From NCBI GenBank assembly GCA_023269935.1, contig JAGDXC010000008.1, forward strand, positions 16,977-70,339: a stretch of DNA of 53,363 nt, in the 5' to 3' direction. Both the position numbers and the translations under genes were made by a program. The notes beneath the pieces are model-generated. The model searched no databases and was not told the DNA's origin. It saw only the letters and a program-made list of their open reading frames with translations. Source of the stretch: Thermocladium sp. (lineage in GTDB: Archaea > Thermoproteota > Thermoprotei > Thermoproteales > Thermocladiaceae). Of the stretch, positions 1 through 8,507 are shown in pieces; position 1 is the stretch's first letter; every line of letters starts with the position of its first letter.

Positions 1-1131
1 GGGGGAGTCGTTGCCGCCAAGAAGTTGGCTGAGCGTCTAAGGGGAAGGGTCGACGTGGAAATAACCATAATAAATGATACTGATTATTACTTGCTTCCAC
101 CACTTCTAGTCAATATAGCGTTAGGTGACTTAGATCCAGCTCAAGCCCAGCTTCCCCTCTCCATGTTGGGAAAGCGCGGCGTCAAGTATGTGAAAGCTGT
201 TGTGACTAAAGTGGACCCGGAAAATAGGACCGTGGAGACCGATAAGGGTAAGTTCAATTACGATTATTTAATAGCAAGCCTAGGAGTAGAAAACGACTTT
301 AAGACCTATAATTTAGGGGTGGGATACCACAACTTCTCGCTCGAGGGGGCTCTGAAACTGAAGGAGGCATTGAGAAGCTTCACCGGCGGCAATGTAGTGG
401 TTTTCACGCCGGAACCACTATATAGGTGCGGCGTTTATCCATTTGAGATAATTGGCCAACTAGATACTATATTCAAGAAGCGCGGTATACGCGATAAAGT
501 TAATCTAACGCTGGTTCATCCATTTGAGAAGCCAATACAACCCCTTGGCCCAGAGGCAGTCAAGATAACGATGGATGTTTTCCACAATAAGGGAATAAAC
601 TATATAGGCAATGCAAGGCCCGTGGAGGTTGATGATAAGAACAAGACAGTGGTATTGACGAGCGATAAAGTCAAGTACGATTTATTAATTGTGGTACCTC
701 CAGCCAGACTACCTAAGCCATTTGAGGGCACCTCCCTCGTGGTGGATACCCCAATGGGTAAATGGACGGCCGCGAATGTATACACGGGAAGGAGTCCTAA
801 GTTCGACGATGTTTACCTACCCGGGGAACACTCAATGCCGGTCATCGGCCTCCCCACGGCTGGCGTGCCTGTGCATTTCACGGCACTAGCTAGCGCCGGC
901 GCCATCGCGGGCGAATTACTTGGCCAACCCATTGATCCTGCACAAATAAATGCAATGACGTGCGCAATGGATTATGGCGAATTAGGATTAATGTTTAACT
1001 GTGATATAAAGCTAGATATGAATAATAACAAGGCGCTCTGGATGGGAAGCTGCTATAGCATATTGACATCGCCACTGGGTAAGCTTATAAAGGATGTCTT
1101 TTACAAAACTTGGCTAAAGACCACGATGTAG
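1..1131 (+). CDS. Sulfide:quinone oxidoreductase-like FAD protein, 5' end outside window
   Basis: The reading frame is open from base 1; the first codons (GGVVAAKKLAERL) are the end of an N-terminal dinucleotide-binding fold, so the true start lies left of the window and a TTG at 25 is not the start. The protein resembles archaeal sulfide:quinone oxidoreductases and related pyridine nucleotide-disulphide oxidoreductases. It has a Cys in the YRCGVYPFE motif about one third in and a second Cys in MGSCYSIL near the C-terminus, the usual spacing of redox cysteines in this family. A C-terminal stretch ending KTWLKTTM could be the membrane-associating tail. The stop touches the start of a DUF1641 gene, a pairing seen for this type of flavoprotein. 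Known members oxidise sulfide at the membrane and reduce quinone. The substrate here is inferred from family, so sulfide is likely but not proven. Confidence 0.8.
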   Translation, partial: GGVVAAKKLAERLRGRVDVEITIINDTDYYLLPPLLVNIALGDLDPAQAQLPLSMLGKRGVKYVKAVVTKVDPENRTVETDKGKFNYDYLIASLGVENDFKTYNLGVGYHNFSLEGALKLKEALRSFTGGNVVVFTPEPLYRCGVYPFEIIGQLDTIFKKRGIRDKVNLTLVHPFEKPIQPLGPEAVKITMDVFHNKGINYIGNARPVEVDDKNKTVVLTSDKVKYDLLIVVPPARLPKPFEGTSLVVDTPMGKWTAANVYTGRSPKFDDVYLPGEHSMPVIGLPTAGVPVHFTALASAGAIAGELLGQPIDPAQINAMTCAMDYGELGLMFNCDIKLDMNNNKALWMGSCYSILTSPLGKLIKDVFYKTWLKTTM

Positions 1132-1608
1132 GTGATGATGATGGCAGAAACAACCCAAACTCAGAATGTGGATGAGAAGCTCCTCGAAATGATAGGTATG
1201 TTAACGGATAATATGGATGAATTAAAGGGATTGCTTGACCAAATAATCGAGTTGAAGAGAAGCGGCGCCCTTGATTCGCTAATGCTAATAATAAATAGAT
1301 TCGAGGAAATAATTCAATATCTATTCCAAGAACCCGCTCTATTTAGATTACTATCGGTTCTCATGGATGGGTCTCTCCAGGCAATGAATAAATTGGATGC
1401 GCAGGACATAATTAACCTCAAGGGCACAATTCAATCATTAGGGGGATGCATGGGAAAGAGCCTCAATATGGAGACTCTATCAAATGCTAAGCCCGTTAAT
1501 GGAGTGTTCGGCTTAATGAGTGCACTAAATGACCCAGATGTTAGAAAGGGTCTCGGCATAGCGATGGAGCTTCTCCGAATAATGGGACGATGTTCAAAAC
1601 AGAAGTAA
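1132..1608 (+). CDS. DUF1641 protein, partner of the flavoprotein
   Basis: This is a small helical protein of 158 residues of the DUF1641 type. It has a long amphipathic N-terminal region (DEKLLEMIGMLTDNMDELKG), a central IINRFEEIIQYL helix and a C-terminal GVFGLMSALNDPDVRKGLG segment that is the recognisable DUF1641 block. The start is uncertain by three codons: GTG at 1132 is followed by ATG at 1135, 1138 and 1141, and it begins immediately after the TAG of the upstream gene, so the two are co-transcribed. Two cysteines (GGCMGK and GRCSKQK) occur. DUF1641 proteins are known beside sulfide:quinone-oxidoreductase-like or formate-dehydrogenase-like genes. The biochemical role is unknown; a membrane-docking or regulatory subunit is an inference. 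Confidence 0.75.
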   Translation: MMMMAETTQTQNVDEKLLEMIGMLTDNMDELKGLLDQIIELKRSGALDSLMLIINRFEEIIQYLFQEPALFRLLSVLMDGSLQAMNKLDAQDIINLKGTIQSLGGCMGKSLNMETLSNAKPVNGVFGLMSALNDPDVRKGLGIAMELLRIMGRCSKQK

Positions 1609-1631
1609 ATGGCGTTTCCCTAATCACTACT

Positions 1632-2315
1632 TTAGATGGGGGAACCCATTTTTTCCCTATATATATTATCAAACCTGGTGCTGAATATGAATAATGGATT
1701 CCTGCTCATGTTATTCTTTAATTCCCTCATAGCTATCGAGTAAAGCAGCCTTAATATTAGGGAATCGGCCGACTCGGCTGGATCCTGGTTCATGTTTATC
1801 TTGAATTGCTTAGCCATCCTTAATGCCCAATCAGAACAATATTGATGTTCAGGACACTCGCTCTCGCATAGCGGCTTGCGGTCAGTGGGGGTCCTCAGTA
1901 TGAATTTGCCTTTTCTGGAATCAATGAATGCCCCATAATCGCTTAACATTTTTATTATAGTATTCTCATTGTCATGTTCAATTAAGTAACCAAGATAGAC
2001 GAGCGCGGTGGGTATATAGTATATCCTATTGGCTTCCCTAGTCAAGTTTAGTTTCTTTGTTTCGCTTGCGTTTAGTTGCCTTATCCATCCTAATTCTTCG
2101 AGGGACTTAATGTGTCTATGCACGGCACCCTTTAATAAGCGAAGCCTAGCAGATACCTCAGTTACTGTGGCCGGCCCATTAGCGAGTATTTTCATCACTT
2201 CGTATTTAAGAGGAGAATTGATCAATTCATCGAATGCAGATCTAGGCAGGAGCGCCATGGTCTGGATAGGCAAATGGTTATTCCCAATCATTCCCTCTAA
2301 TACTCTAATCGTCAT
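1632..2315 (-). CDS. Winged-helix transcriptional regulator with C-terminal three-cysteine cluster
   Basis: Residues about 25-100 form an ArsR/MarR-like winged helix, with helix-turn-helix region TVTEVSARLRLLKGAVHRHI and wing up to the RIYYIPTAL strand. The second half carries a conserved GAFID element (residues 128-132) and a cysteine cluster C150-x3-C154-x5-C160 (CESECPEHQYC). This is the same architecture as the protein at 14756-15388, so the two are paralogues. The cysteines could bind an Fe-S cluster or zinc and make it a redox or metal sensor; this is inference. The start is uncertain: ATG at 2315 lies only about 20 bases from a TATA-like box (TTTTTAAG on the plus strand, 2331-2338), and in-frame ATGs follow at 2291 and 2258. 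The gene is divergent from the radical SAM gene and shares an 82-base intergenic region with it. Confidence 0.75.
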   Translation of the reverse strand: MTIRVLEGMIGNNHLPIQTMALLPRSAFDELINSPLKYEVMKILANGPATVTEVSARLRLLKGAVHRHIKSLEELGWIRQLNASETKKLNLTREANRIYYIPTALVYLGYLIEHDNENTIIKMLSDYGAFIDSRKGKFILRTPTDRKPLCESECPEHQYCSDWALRMAKQFKINMNQDPAESADSLILRLLYSIAMRELKNNMSRNPLFIFSTRFDNIYREKMGSPI

Positions 2316-2397
2316 TTTTGATCTCTGTTGTTTTTAAGTGGTTAATGCTAGAAAATATAAATCCTACTCCTATATTCACAGGAAAAAATGAGCAGTA

Positions 2398-3423
2398 ATG
2401 AGTGGGCAATTGCCGATCTCAAGCAGGCTTATGGAAATAGATGAGGGGTATCCCTTGGTTGGTTCCTTAGCGTTCGGGATAATAGATAGGGGTACTAATA
2501 TAATAGAGGTTAGGCCAACATCTATTTGCTCATTATCATGCATATTTTGCTCAGTTAATGCTGGACCTAATTCAAGAGTTAGGGCCGCGGAGTACATGGT
2601 TAGGCCAAATGCCTTAATTGATGCAGTTAATGAGGTGGCTAAGTATAAGGAGGTTGACGTGGAGGCTCACATAGATGGCATGGGGGATCCCGGTAATTAC
2701 CCATTCCTAGTCGACTTAGTACAGGGGATCAGTGAGGTAACTAAGAAGATAAGCATGCAGACACGATTATTTATGTTAAGCGAGAAACGCATAAGGGAAT
2801 TATGGGAGGCTGGATTAACTAGGATAAACCTAAGCATTGATGCTTTACTACCACCCCTCGCGCGTAGGCTTTCAGGAAGTAGGAATTATGATATTAATGC
2901 AGTGCTGAGAAAGCTTGGTTACCTCTTGCGTAATACCAAGATGCAAGTGATAATTTCGCCCGTATTGTTACCTGGATTAAATGATGAAGAGATGGTGAAG
3001 ATAGGTTCATTAGTTAAGGCGCTTCGCTTGACTGATAGGATCAAGTATCCGCTATTGATTCAAAAGTACCTACATCATAAGAGGGGACGCAATCCAATTA
3101 ATGAGGAGTCCTGGGATGATTTTTGGTCCCATTTATCAAGTCTCTCAAGGTCTCTGCAGCTAGGCCTAATTCCAGGAAAGGATGCCATGGATATAATTCC
3201 AGCAAGGGAATTACCGAAGCCATATAAGGTAGGTGATTTAGTTGATGTTAAGACCATGATGCCCGGCATATTCAAGAACGAATGCATCGCAGTTCCACTG
3301 AAGAGGACTGGGTCAAACATATATGATAGGGTAATAACGATTGTCGGTAGGCCTTGTATTCCCAATAAAAGAACGCGGACTCGAATAATTAGGAATAAGG
3401 ATAACATATATATAGGTACATGA
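2398..3423 (+). CDS. Radical SAM protein (COG2100-like) with C-terminal TRAM-like domain
   Basis: The radical SAM cluster motif CSLSCIFC (Cys-x3-Cys-x2-Cys) lies near residue 44, followed by the EAHIDGMGDPGNYP segment (GGE-like SAM contact) and the LTRINLSIDAL strand typical of the half TIM barrel. The last ~65 residues (from KPYKVGDLVDVKTMMPG) look like a small beta-barrel of TRAM/OB type. The overall pattern fits archaeal predicted Fe-S oxidoreductases of COG2100; the substrate is unknown. ATG at 2398 is preferred. A second ATG at 2388 is out of frame. A TATA-like AAATATAAAT at about 2352-2361 would give a short leader. The TRAM-like domain suggests an RNA substrate, but this is inference. 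Confidence 0.8.
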   Translation: MSGQLPISSRLMEIDEGYPLVGSLAFGIIDRGTNIIEVRPTSICSLSCIFCSVNAGPNSRVRAAEYMVRPNALIDAVNEVAKYKEVDVEAHIDGMGDPGNYPFLVDLVQGISEVTKKISMQTRLFMLSEKRIRELWEAGLTRINLSIDALLPPLARRLSGSRNYDINAVLRKLGYLLRNTKMQVIISPVLLPGLNDEEMVKIGSLVKALRLTDRIKYPLLIQKYLHHKRGRNPINEESWDDFWSHLSSLSRSLQLGLIPGKDAMDIIPARELPKPYKVGDLVDVKTMMPGIFKNECIAVPLKRTGSNIYDRVITIVGRPCIPNKRTRTRIIRNKDNIYIGT

Positions 3424-3449
3424 GGCCTCTCTTGGGTTTCAATTAAGCA

Positions 3450-4766
3450 TTACTTGCCTATTATGCCTGGCCTAGTTAATTTAGATACATTCAGCACCTC
3501 GTCGATCTCCTCCTCGCTTAGTCCAGCATCCCGCATCGCCTCCCTAATGCTTTTTCCCCGCATTATTGCCTTACCAAGCTCCGCTGCTTTATCGTATCCC
3601 AGTATCGGCGATATTAAAGTAACCAGAGCTGGGCTGCTCTCCGCGTATTTCTTCATTATATCTATATTAGGCTGCAACCCATTAATGACCAGCTTAGCGA
3701 ATTTGCTTAGAGCCTCAGCGGCTATATTAACTTGGCTTAATACGTCTAGGCCTATTAATGGTATTCCCATGGATAGCTCAAACTCGCCTAGCATTGATGC
3801 TTGCGACACGGCATTCGCTAATCCAATTAATTGAGACGACGCAAGAAGAACCGCCTCGGCAGTCACTGGATTGGTTTTTCCAGGCATTATGCTACTACCC
3901 GCTACCTCGGCTTGAGTGGGTAAATCTACCTCGTTCAAGGCAGTAAATGGGCCGGAAAACATTAGCCTAATGTCCTGGCTTAATCTATACAAATTTATGC
4001 CAATAATCTTTATTGCCTCACTTAACATAGCTATATCGCTCATTAACCGCATTGCCCTGAACTTATTGGCTCCTCTGAAACTTATGCCGGTGCTGGATGA
4101 GACCTCCTCTATAACTAGGCCCCCGAATTCTGGATGGGAATTTACGCCGGTTCCCACAGCGGTTCCACCAATTGGCAGTTCCTTAACATCCTCCAGCAAG
4201 TACTTAATTGAATTAGCATTATGGATGAATGCATCCTCATAAGCGGATAGTTCCTGTCCAAGTGTTATGGGCAATGCGTCCCTCAGATGAGTTCTACCCG
4301 CCTTAATTACATTACCATATTTCTCGGATGCATCATGAAGTGATGAAATGATGGTATCAAGGGCCGGCTCTAGTCTATTCTTTACCTCCACTACTGTGGC
4401 CACACGGATAGCGGTGGGAACCACATCATTAGATGATTGACTCATATTCACGTGGTCATTTGGATGAATCTTTATACCGCTCAATTCACTGGCCCGCCTG
4501 GCGATTACCTCATTTATATTCATGTTTAATCCAGTGCCCGAGCCGGTTTGAAATACGTCAAGAATAACTTCATCATCGTGTTTGCCATTCATTACCTCCT
4601 TCGCCGCCTCCATTATAGCACTAGCCTCTAAATCACCCAGTAACCCAAGCTTATTATTTACCTTCGCAGCGGAATACTTTAGGAGCCCCATGCTCCATAT
4701 CAACCTTGGAGGAAACCTGGTTCCTGTGTTCAGGAAAAGATTGCGCGCCTTTTCAGTGTAGCTCAT
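3450..4766 (-). CDS. fumC: Class II fumarate hydratase
   Basis: This is a member of the fumarase/aspartase superfamily, interconverting fumarate and L-malate in the cytosol. All three conserved regions are visible: [16 protein letters not shown] (C1), the [13 protein letters not shown] and [13 protein letters not shown] region (C2), and the signature loop [16 protein letters not shown] (C3). [20 protein letters not shown], with the catalytic-region TH..DA pattern, matches fumarase rather than argininosuccinate lyase. At 438 residues it is slightly shorter than bacterial FumC (about 460). A TATA-like element (TTATAG read on the minus strand, near 4786-4794) lies about 24 bases upstream of the ATG, consistent with a near-leaderless transcript. 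With sucCD (15385-17384) it supplies two TCA steps in the window. Aspartase is the main alternative but less likely. Confidence 0.9.
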   Translation of the reverse strand: MSYTEKARNLFLNTGTRFPPRLIWSMGLLKYSAAKVNNKLGLLGDLEASAIMEAAKEVMNGKHDDEVILDVFQTGSGTGLNMNINEVIARRASELSGIKIHPNDHVNMSQSSNDVVPTAIRVATVVEVKNRLEPALDTIISSLHDASEKYGNVIKAGRTHLRDALPITLGQELSAYEDAFIHNANSIKYLLEDVKELPIGGTAVGTGVNSHPEFGGLVIEEVSSSTGISFRGANKFRAMRLMSDIAMLSEAIKIIGINLYRLSQDIRLMFSGPFTALNEVDLPTQAEVAGSSIMPGKTNPVTAEAVLLASSQLIGLANAVSQASMLGEFELSMGIPLIGLDVLSQVNIAAEALSKFAKLVINGLQPNIDIMKKYAESSPALVTLISPILGYDKAAELGKAIMRGKSIREAMRDAGLSEEEIDEVLNVSKLTRPGIIGK

Positions 4767-4840
4767 GGATTAACATTTATCTTGATTCTATAAGCCTTAC
4801 GTTATTGCTCAATAGCTTTACTCTATATTATCATGATGAA

Positions 4841-5055
4841 GCAAGCAGCAAGTCTCGCCTTTTATGGTGGGGGTGAGGCCTTTGATGCTTGTGTAGGCCG
4901 TTATTTCGCTGAGTAGCTCTTAATGGGGAGCGGGAGTAGACTCCAGCAATGCTAGCGGAAGCAAGGAGGGAAGTGAGCGGCCTTACATAAAGATAACCAA
5001 GACCCCGGGAAACCAAACCACTCCTGAAGAGAGGAGAATTTCATATTTTATGTAG
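4841..5055 (+). mobile_element. Internally deleted IS200/IS605 (tnpB) remnant, copy A
   Basis: A ~215-base relic between fumC and herA. It starts with an end-like sequence (AGCAAGTCTCGCCTTTTA, about 4844-4863) and ends with an open frame at 4924-5055 (44 codons, beginning WGAGVDSSNASG and ending with PEERRISYFM) that looks like the C-terminal tail of an archaeal TnpB. No TnpB catalytic domain remains. The same order of blocks occurs in the relic at 43612-43804 on the other strand (CAAGCCTCGCCTTTT, then a block with CAATGC(C/T)AGCG, then CATAAAG..GTAACC..AGACCCCGGG), so both derive from the same family by internal deletion. A 61-codon minus-strand ORF across it is not a gene. Confidence 0.55.
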
Positions 5056-5138
5056 CAATAATTGCTCTTGAGTCTCAGCCTTAGTACTTTTCGGTTTATC
5101 CGTTATGGTTAATACGGGATCATTATCTTCCTTCACCA

Positions 5139-6779
5139 GTGAATTACCTAGGAGTTATCTATGATGTTGATGGAGTCAAGGGAGCTAAGATGAGGATCTT
5201 CATGGATGCCGAGAATGATGTATGGATAGGTAAATTTGTGGTGATCGACGATGAGTACCCCATCTTATCTCGTGTTGTCTCCATTGATAGGAAGAACTAC
5301 TTATCGGATGAGAGGATGATAGCACAGCTGGACAGCAAGGAGAGAATGGATGAGTTAAGGAAGTATGGCTTTGACTTAGAGTATATATCTACGTCTACCA
5401 CGGCCTCATTATCTATAATAGGTAAATTCAAGGAGAATAGGCTGCTTCACATAGATAAGCCGCTTAGAACGTATAGCTTAGTGTATGATGCAGATGACAA
5501 ATTAATAGAAACCTTGCTAGGCTCTGGTCAAGAATCATCGCTTGATGTAGGCACCATAAAGGGATCACATGTTCACGCCCGGCTTGATCCAGATAAATTA
5601 GTAACTCATCACTGTGCAATATTGGCATCTACGGGCGCCGGCAAGTCGTGGTTGGCAGGAGTCATTCTAGAGGAATTAACCCTTCGTGTCGGGCTTCCCA
5701 TATTGGTCATTGATCCACATGGAGAATACTCGGCCATGCAATACCCAGGAGACTCAAGCGGTCTCAGCAAGGAGGATATTGAGGCAGCTGAGCGGGTATC
5801 ATCGCTTGTATCAATATATATACCGGGCAAAGTAGATGTATCATCAATGGATAAACACTACGCTAAGCGGTTTGGTCATCCTCGGCAATACACTAGGGTC
5901 GGCATGAATCCTAGGTCAATGCCTCTGGGGGTTCTAGTTAAGTTGCTTAATTATTATTATGGATTAACCGATGCCCAACGGCGAATATTAGAGGAGGGCT
6001 GGGTCTATAGCTCCATATATGATGAGCCTCCCTTGACTCCCATCGATGAATTAATAAATGAGATAGTGGAATCTGGAAGGAATGCCGCAACCAAGGGCTA
6101 TGGAGGTGAAATAGCCACCTCATCCCTATCAGTGAAGCTGCGAATGCTCTTTGAGAATAGGCCCTTCTTCATAACACGTTACGGCGACTATTATGGAAGC
6201 GAACCCATTAGGCTCCTCGATGTTAAGTCTATGTTATCCAGCCCTGGAATAAAGGTTCTGGATCTGAGTTCCTTGGACATAATGGATCAACAAGCACTTA
6301 CTGCGGTAGTGCTGGATACTGTTTTCGCTTTAGCCAAGAGAAGACTGATACCACCTACTTTCCTATTAATAGAGGAGGCCCATAATTTCGTGCCGAGCAA
6401 AGGCTCATCTATGAGTAAACAATCCATACTTAGAATAGCTAGGGAAGGCCGCAAATTCGGCATAGGCATGTGCCTAGTTTCACAGAGACCGTCACGCGTG
6501 GATCCAGATGCTTTGAGCCAATGCATGACTCAAATATTCAAGAGAATAATAAATCCGCTTGATTTAAAGTATGTGGAATTAATAAGCGAGTACGTGTCCA
6601 GGGATGAGATAGGGCAGCTAAGAGTGCTGAATTCCGATGAGGCACTAGTTACCGGCTTATCCGTTAGAATACCGTTATTAATAGGGGTTAGGAAGCGCTT
6701 GACCGCGCATGGTGGGGAAACGCCCTCAATAAGCGAGTCGCTCAAGGATTTCTGGGGAGAGGGAAGGATTGATGAGTAA
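5139..6779 (+). CDS. herA: HerA DNA translocase/helicase, canonical type
   Basis: A hexameric FtsK/HerA-superfamily ATPase that moves on double-stranded DNA and drives end resection with NurA (and Mre11-Rad50 in archaea). The N-terminal ~115 residues form the HAS-barrel (LGVIYDVDGVKGAKMRIF onward). Walker A is ASTGAGKS (163-170), Walker B FLLIEE (408-413), the arginine-rich AREGRKFG is at 434-441, and the canonical HerA motif SQRPSRVDPDALSQ is near 448-461. The length of 546 fits the family. The start is GTG at 5139; the frame has no better upstream codon. Unlike many archaeal loci this copy does not touch nurA: an efflux-pump gene separates it from the NurA-HerA2 operon at 8508, and no mre11/rad50 is in the window. 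Confidence 0.9.
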   Translation: MNYLGVIYDVDGVKGAKMRIFMDAENDVWIGKFVVIDDEYPILSRVVSIDRKNYLSDERMIAQLDSKERMDELRKYGFDLEYISTSTTASLSIIGKFKENRLLHIDKPLRTYSLVYDADDKLIETLLGSGQESSLDVGTIKGSHVHARLDPDKLVTHHCAILASTGAGKSWLAGVILEELTLRVGLPILVIDPHGEYSAMQYPGDSSGLSKEDIEAAERVSSLVSIYIPGKVDVSSMDKHYAKRFGHPRQYTRVGMNPRSMPLGVLVKLLNYYYGLTDAQRRILEEGWVYSSIYDEPPLTPIDELINEIVESGRNAATKGYGGEIATSSLSVKLRMLFENRPFFITRYGDYYGSEPIRLLDVKSMLSSPGIKVLDLSSLDIMDQQALTAVVLDTVFALAKRRLIPPTFLLIEEAHNFVPSKGSSMSKQSILRIAREGRKFGIGMCLVSQRPSRVDPDALSQCMTQIFKRIINPLDLKYVELISEYVSRDEIGQLRVLNSDEALVTGLSVRIPLLIGVRKRLTAHGGETPSISESLKDFWGEGRIDE

Positions 6780-6823
6780 GACCACTGCTGATGCATGATG
6801 ATGGTACAAAGCGCTGAGGTTGC

Positions 6824-8329
6824 TTAGGCTGCGGCTGCAACTACTTGCTTCTCTAGATTTATTTCTGCGGCTCTATAGTTCTTAGTCCATAGGGAGACTA
6901 TGAATGTTAATCCCATCATTATCATTCCGGTCATAAATATCAAATTGAAGGCGGTCGATGATGGAAGAACCGCTATTGGTATTAAGTTACCGTTGAATAA
7001 TGTAAAGTATACGGTTTCGTAGGAGTCCATTATTACGGTTGATATGACCGGACCAATAGAGCTCCCCAGAGTTCGTATTAGGGTATTCATTCCTATCCCT
7101 ATTCCCCTGGCATTCTCGGGAACAGATACGGCCACCATATTGACTAGGGGAACTATTATACATATGAGTCCAAGCGATGCAATAACAGTGTCCTCAACCA
7201 AGGCTAATGATGATGCCCTATTAATCATCATTAAGTAGAACCCCAAGACGCCAATTAGTGCCCCAGTAATTAGGACCGGTTTAGGTCCACTCCTCGCCAC
7301 TATCCTGCCAACAAATGGCCCCACTAACGCCATAGTCAATGCAACAGGGCTCATTAAGAGACCTGTTTGTATTATAGATAGCCCTAGCCCAAACGGCGCA
7401 GGCAATTGAGCATAATATGTTATAGCGATAAATATTAGGAACATCCCCACTCCCGAAATGAGACCGGCGACATTGGATACCATGACATTCCGTATCTTGA
7501 ATAGATCGAGTTTAATCAATGGTTCCTCCCTCCTCCTCTCCACAAGCACAAATGCTGTTAACAATGATGCGCCCACGAAGAGCAGCGCCAATTGAGATGC
7601 AGTACCCCATCCATAGTTTGGACCCTGCGTTAAGTATATGAGTATGGAGGCCACGCCGCCTCCTATAAGTGATGCTCCTAAGTAATCCACTTTCTCCTTG
7701 CTCCGTATATCGGTTTCCTTTAGGTACTTCAAGGATATGAAGAAAACCACTAAGGATAATATGAACGCGGTATGGAATGCGTATTGCCATCCCAAGTCTT
7801 GAACTATGTAGGAACCAACTAGTAAACCCAGCGCTGGTCCTATGGCTAAAGTACCGCTTAGTATTCCCTGCGCAAATGCTATGCGTTCCCGTGGGAATAT
7901 ATCGGTTATTATGGCTATAGCTATGGGAAAAACAGCGTACCCCAGTCCCTGAATTGCCCTGGCTCCTATAAGGAAGCCTATCGATGGTGAGAAGCCCGCC
8001 AGTCCCACGGCTACTATATAGAAAGCCACCGCCATTATATACATCCTCTTCTTGCCATACACATCTGCTAATTTACCGAAAAGCGGTGAAGCAACAGCTC
8101 CCACTATTAGGTAAGCTGATGTGACCCACCCCACCGTTGTTGCCGTCGTCGCGAAGTCATCCTGTATCTTAGGCAGCGCAGGCACAACCATCGTTTCAAC
8201 GTAATTTATTAGCACTAGCATCAATGCAAGAATAAGTAGTGTCCTGACAGCTTCCTGCCCATCCATGGGTTTCCCCCCAATAATGGTCTCTAATAAAAAC
8301 GTTTCGAAATCGATATTTTTAGCAAGCAT
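6824..8329 (-). CDS. MFS multidrug efflux transporter, DHA2 (14-TM) type
   Basis: This integral membrane protein of the major facilitator superfamily probably exports drugs or metabolites by proton antiport. Motif A (GKLADVYGKKRMY) follows the second helix and a motif C-like GPALGLLVGSYIVQDLGW lies in helix 5. Length of about 500 and the number of hydrophobic segments fit the 14-helix DHA2/EmrB-QacA group. The start is ambiguous: ATG at 8329 adds 21 polar residues, whereas ATG at 8266 (MDGQEAVRTLL) begins directly before the first helix and follows a G-rich stretch that could act as a ribosome site. It is convergent with herA and divergent from nurA, sharing a 178-base AT-rich intergenic region. 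The substrate cannot be told from sequence. Confidence 0.85.
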   Translation of the reverse strand: MLAKNIDFETFLLETIIGGKPMDGQEAVRTLLILALMLVLINYVETMVVPALPKIQDDFATTATTVGWVTSAYLIVGAVASPLFGKLADVYGKKRMYIMAVAFYIVAVGLAGFSPSIGFLIGARAIQGLGYAVFPIAIAIITDIFPRERIAFAQGILSGTLAIGPALGLLVGSYIVQDLGWQYAFHTAFILSLVVFFISLKYLKETDIRSKEKVDYLGASLIGGGVASILIYLTQGPNYGWGTASQLALLFVGASLLTAFVLVERRREEPLIKLDLFKIRNVMVSNVAGLISGVGMFLIFIAITYYAQLPAPFGLGLSIIQTGLLMSPVALTMALVGPFVGRIVARSGPKPVLITGALIGVLGFYLMMINRASSLALVEDTVIASLGLICIIVPLVNMVAVSVPENARGIGIGMNTLIRTLGSSIGPVISTVIMDSYETVYFTLFNGNLIPIAVLPSSTAFNLIFMTGMIMMGLTFIVSLWTKNYRAAEINLEKQVVAAAA

Positions 8330-8475
8330 TCACTGCATTTTAACGAATAATAATGAATCCCCCACCTTTATTTTCCCCTTAAAAAAGCGGTTCCTTGAGT
8401 TAATCGCTAGAACATGTGAATTTCAGAATATAATATTCTTTTAAGAAAAACCATTTATGGATTGTATGCAACATG

Positions 8476-8483
8476 TTTTTAAG
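8476..8483 (+). promoter_or_regulatory. TATA-like box for the nurA-herA2 operon
   Basis: TTTTTAAG is centred about 28 bases upstream of the GTG at 8508, the distance expected when an archaeal transcript starts at or next to the start codon. This supports GTG 8508 as the nurA start and a leaderless message. Confidence 0.5.
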
Positions 8484-8507
8484 GAGGATTAAGCATTTAG
8501 TGGATCA

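Noticed and set aside
4831..5016. Minus-strand 61-codon ORF
   Set aside because: It runs across the IS605 relic, whose coding sense is on the plus strand.
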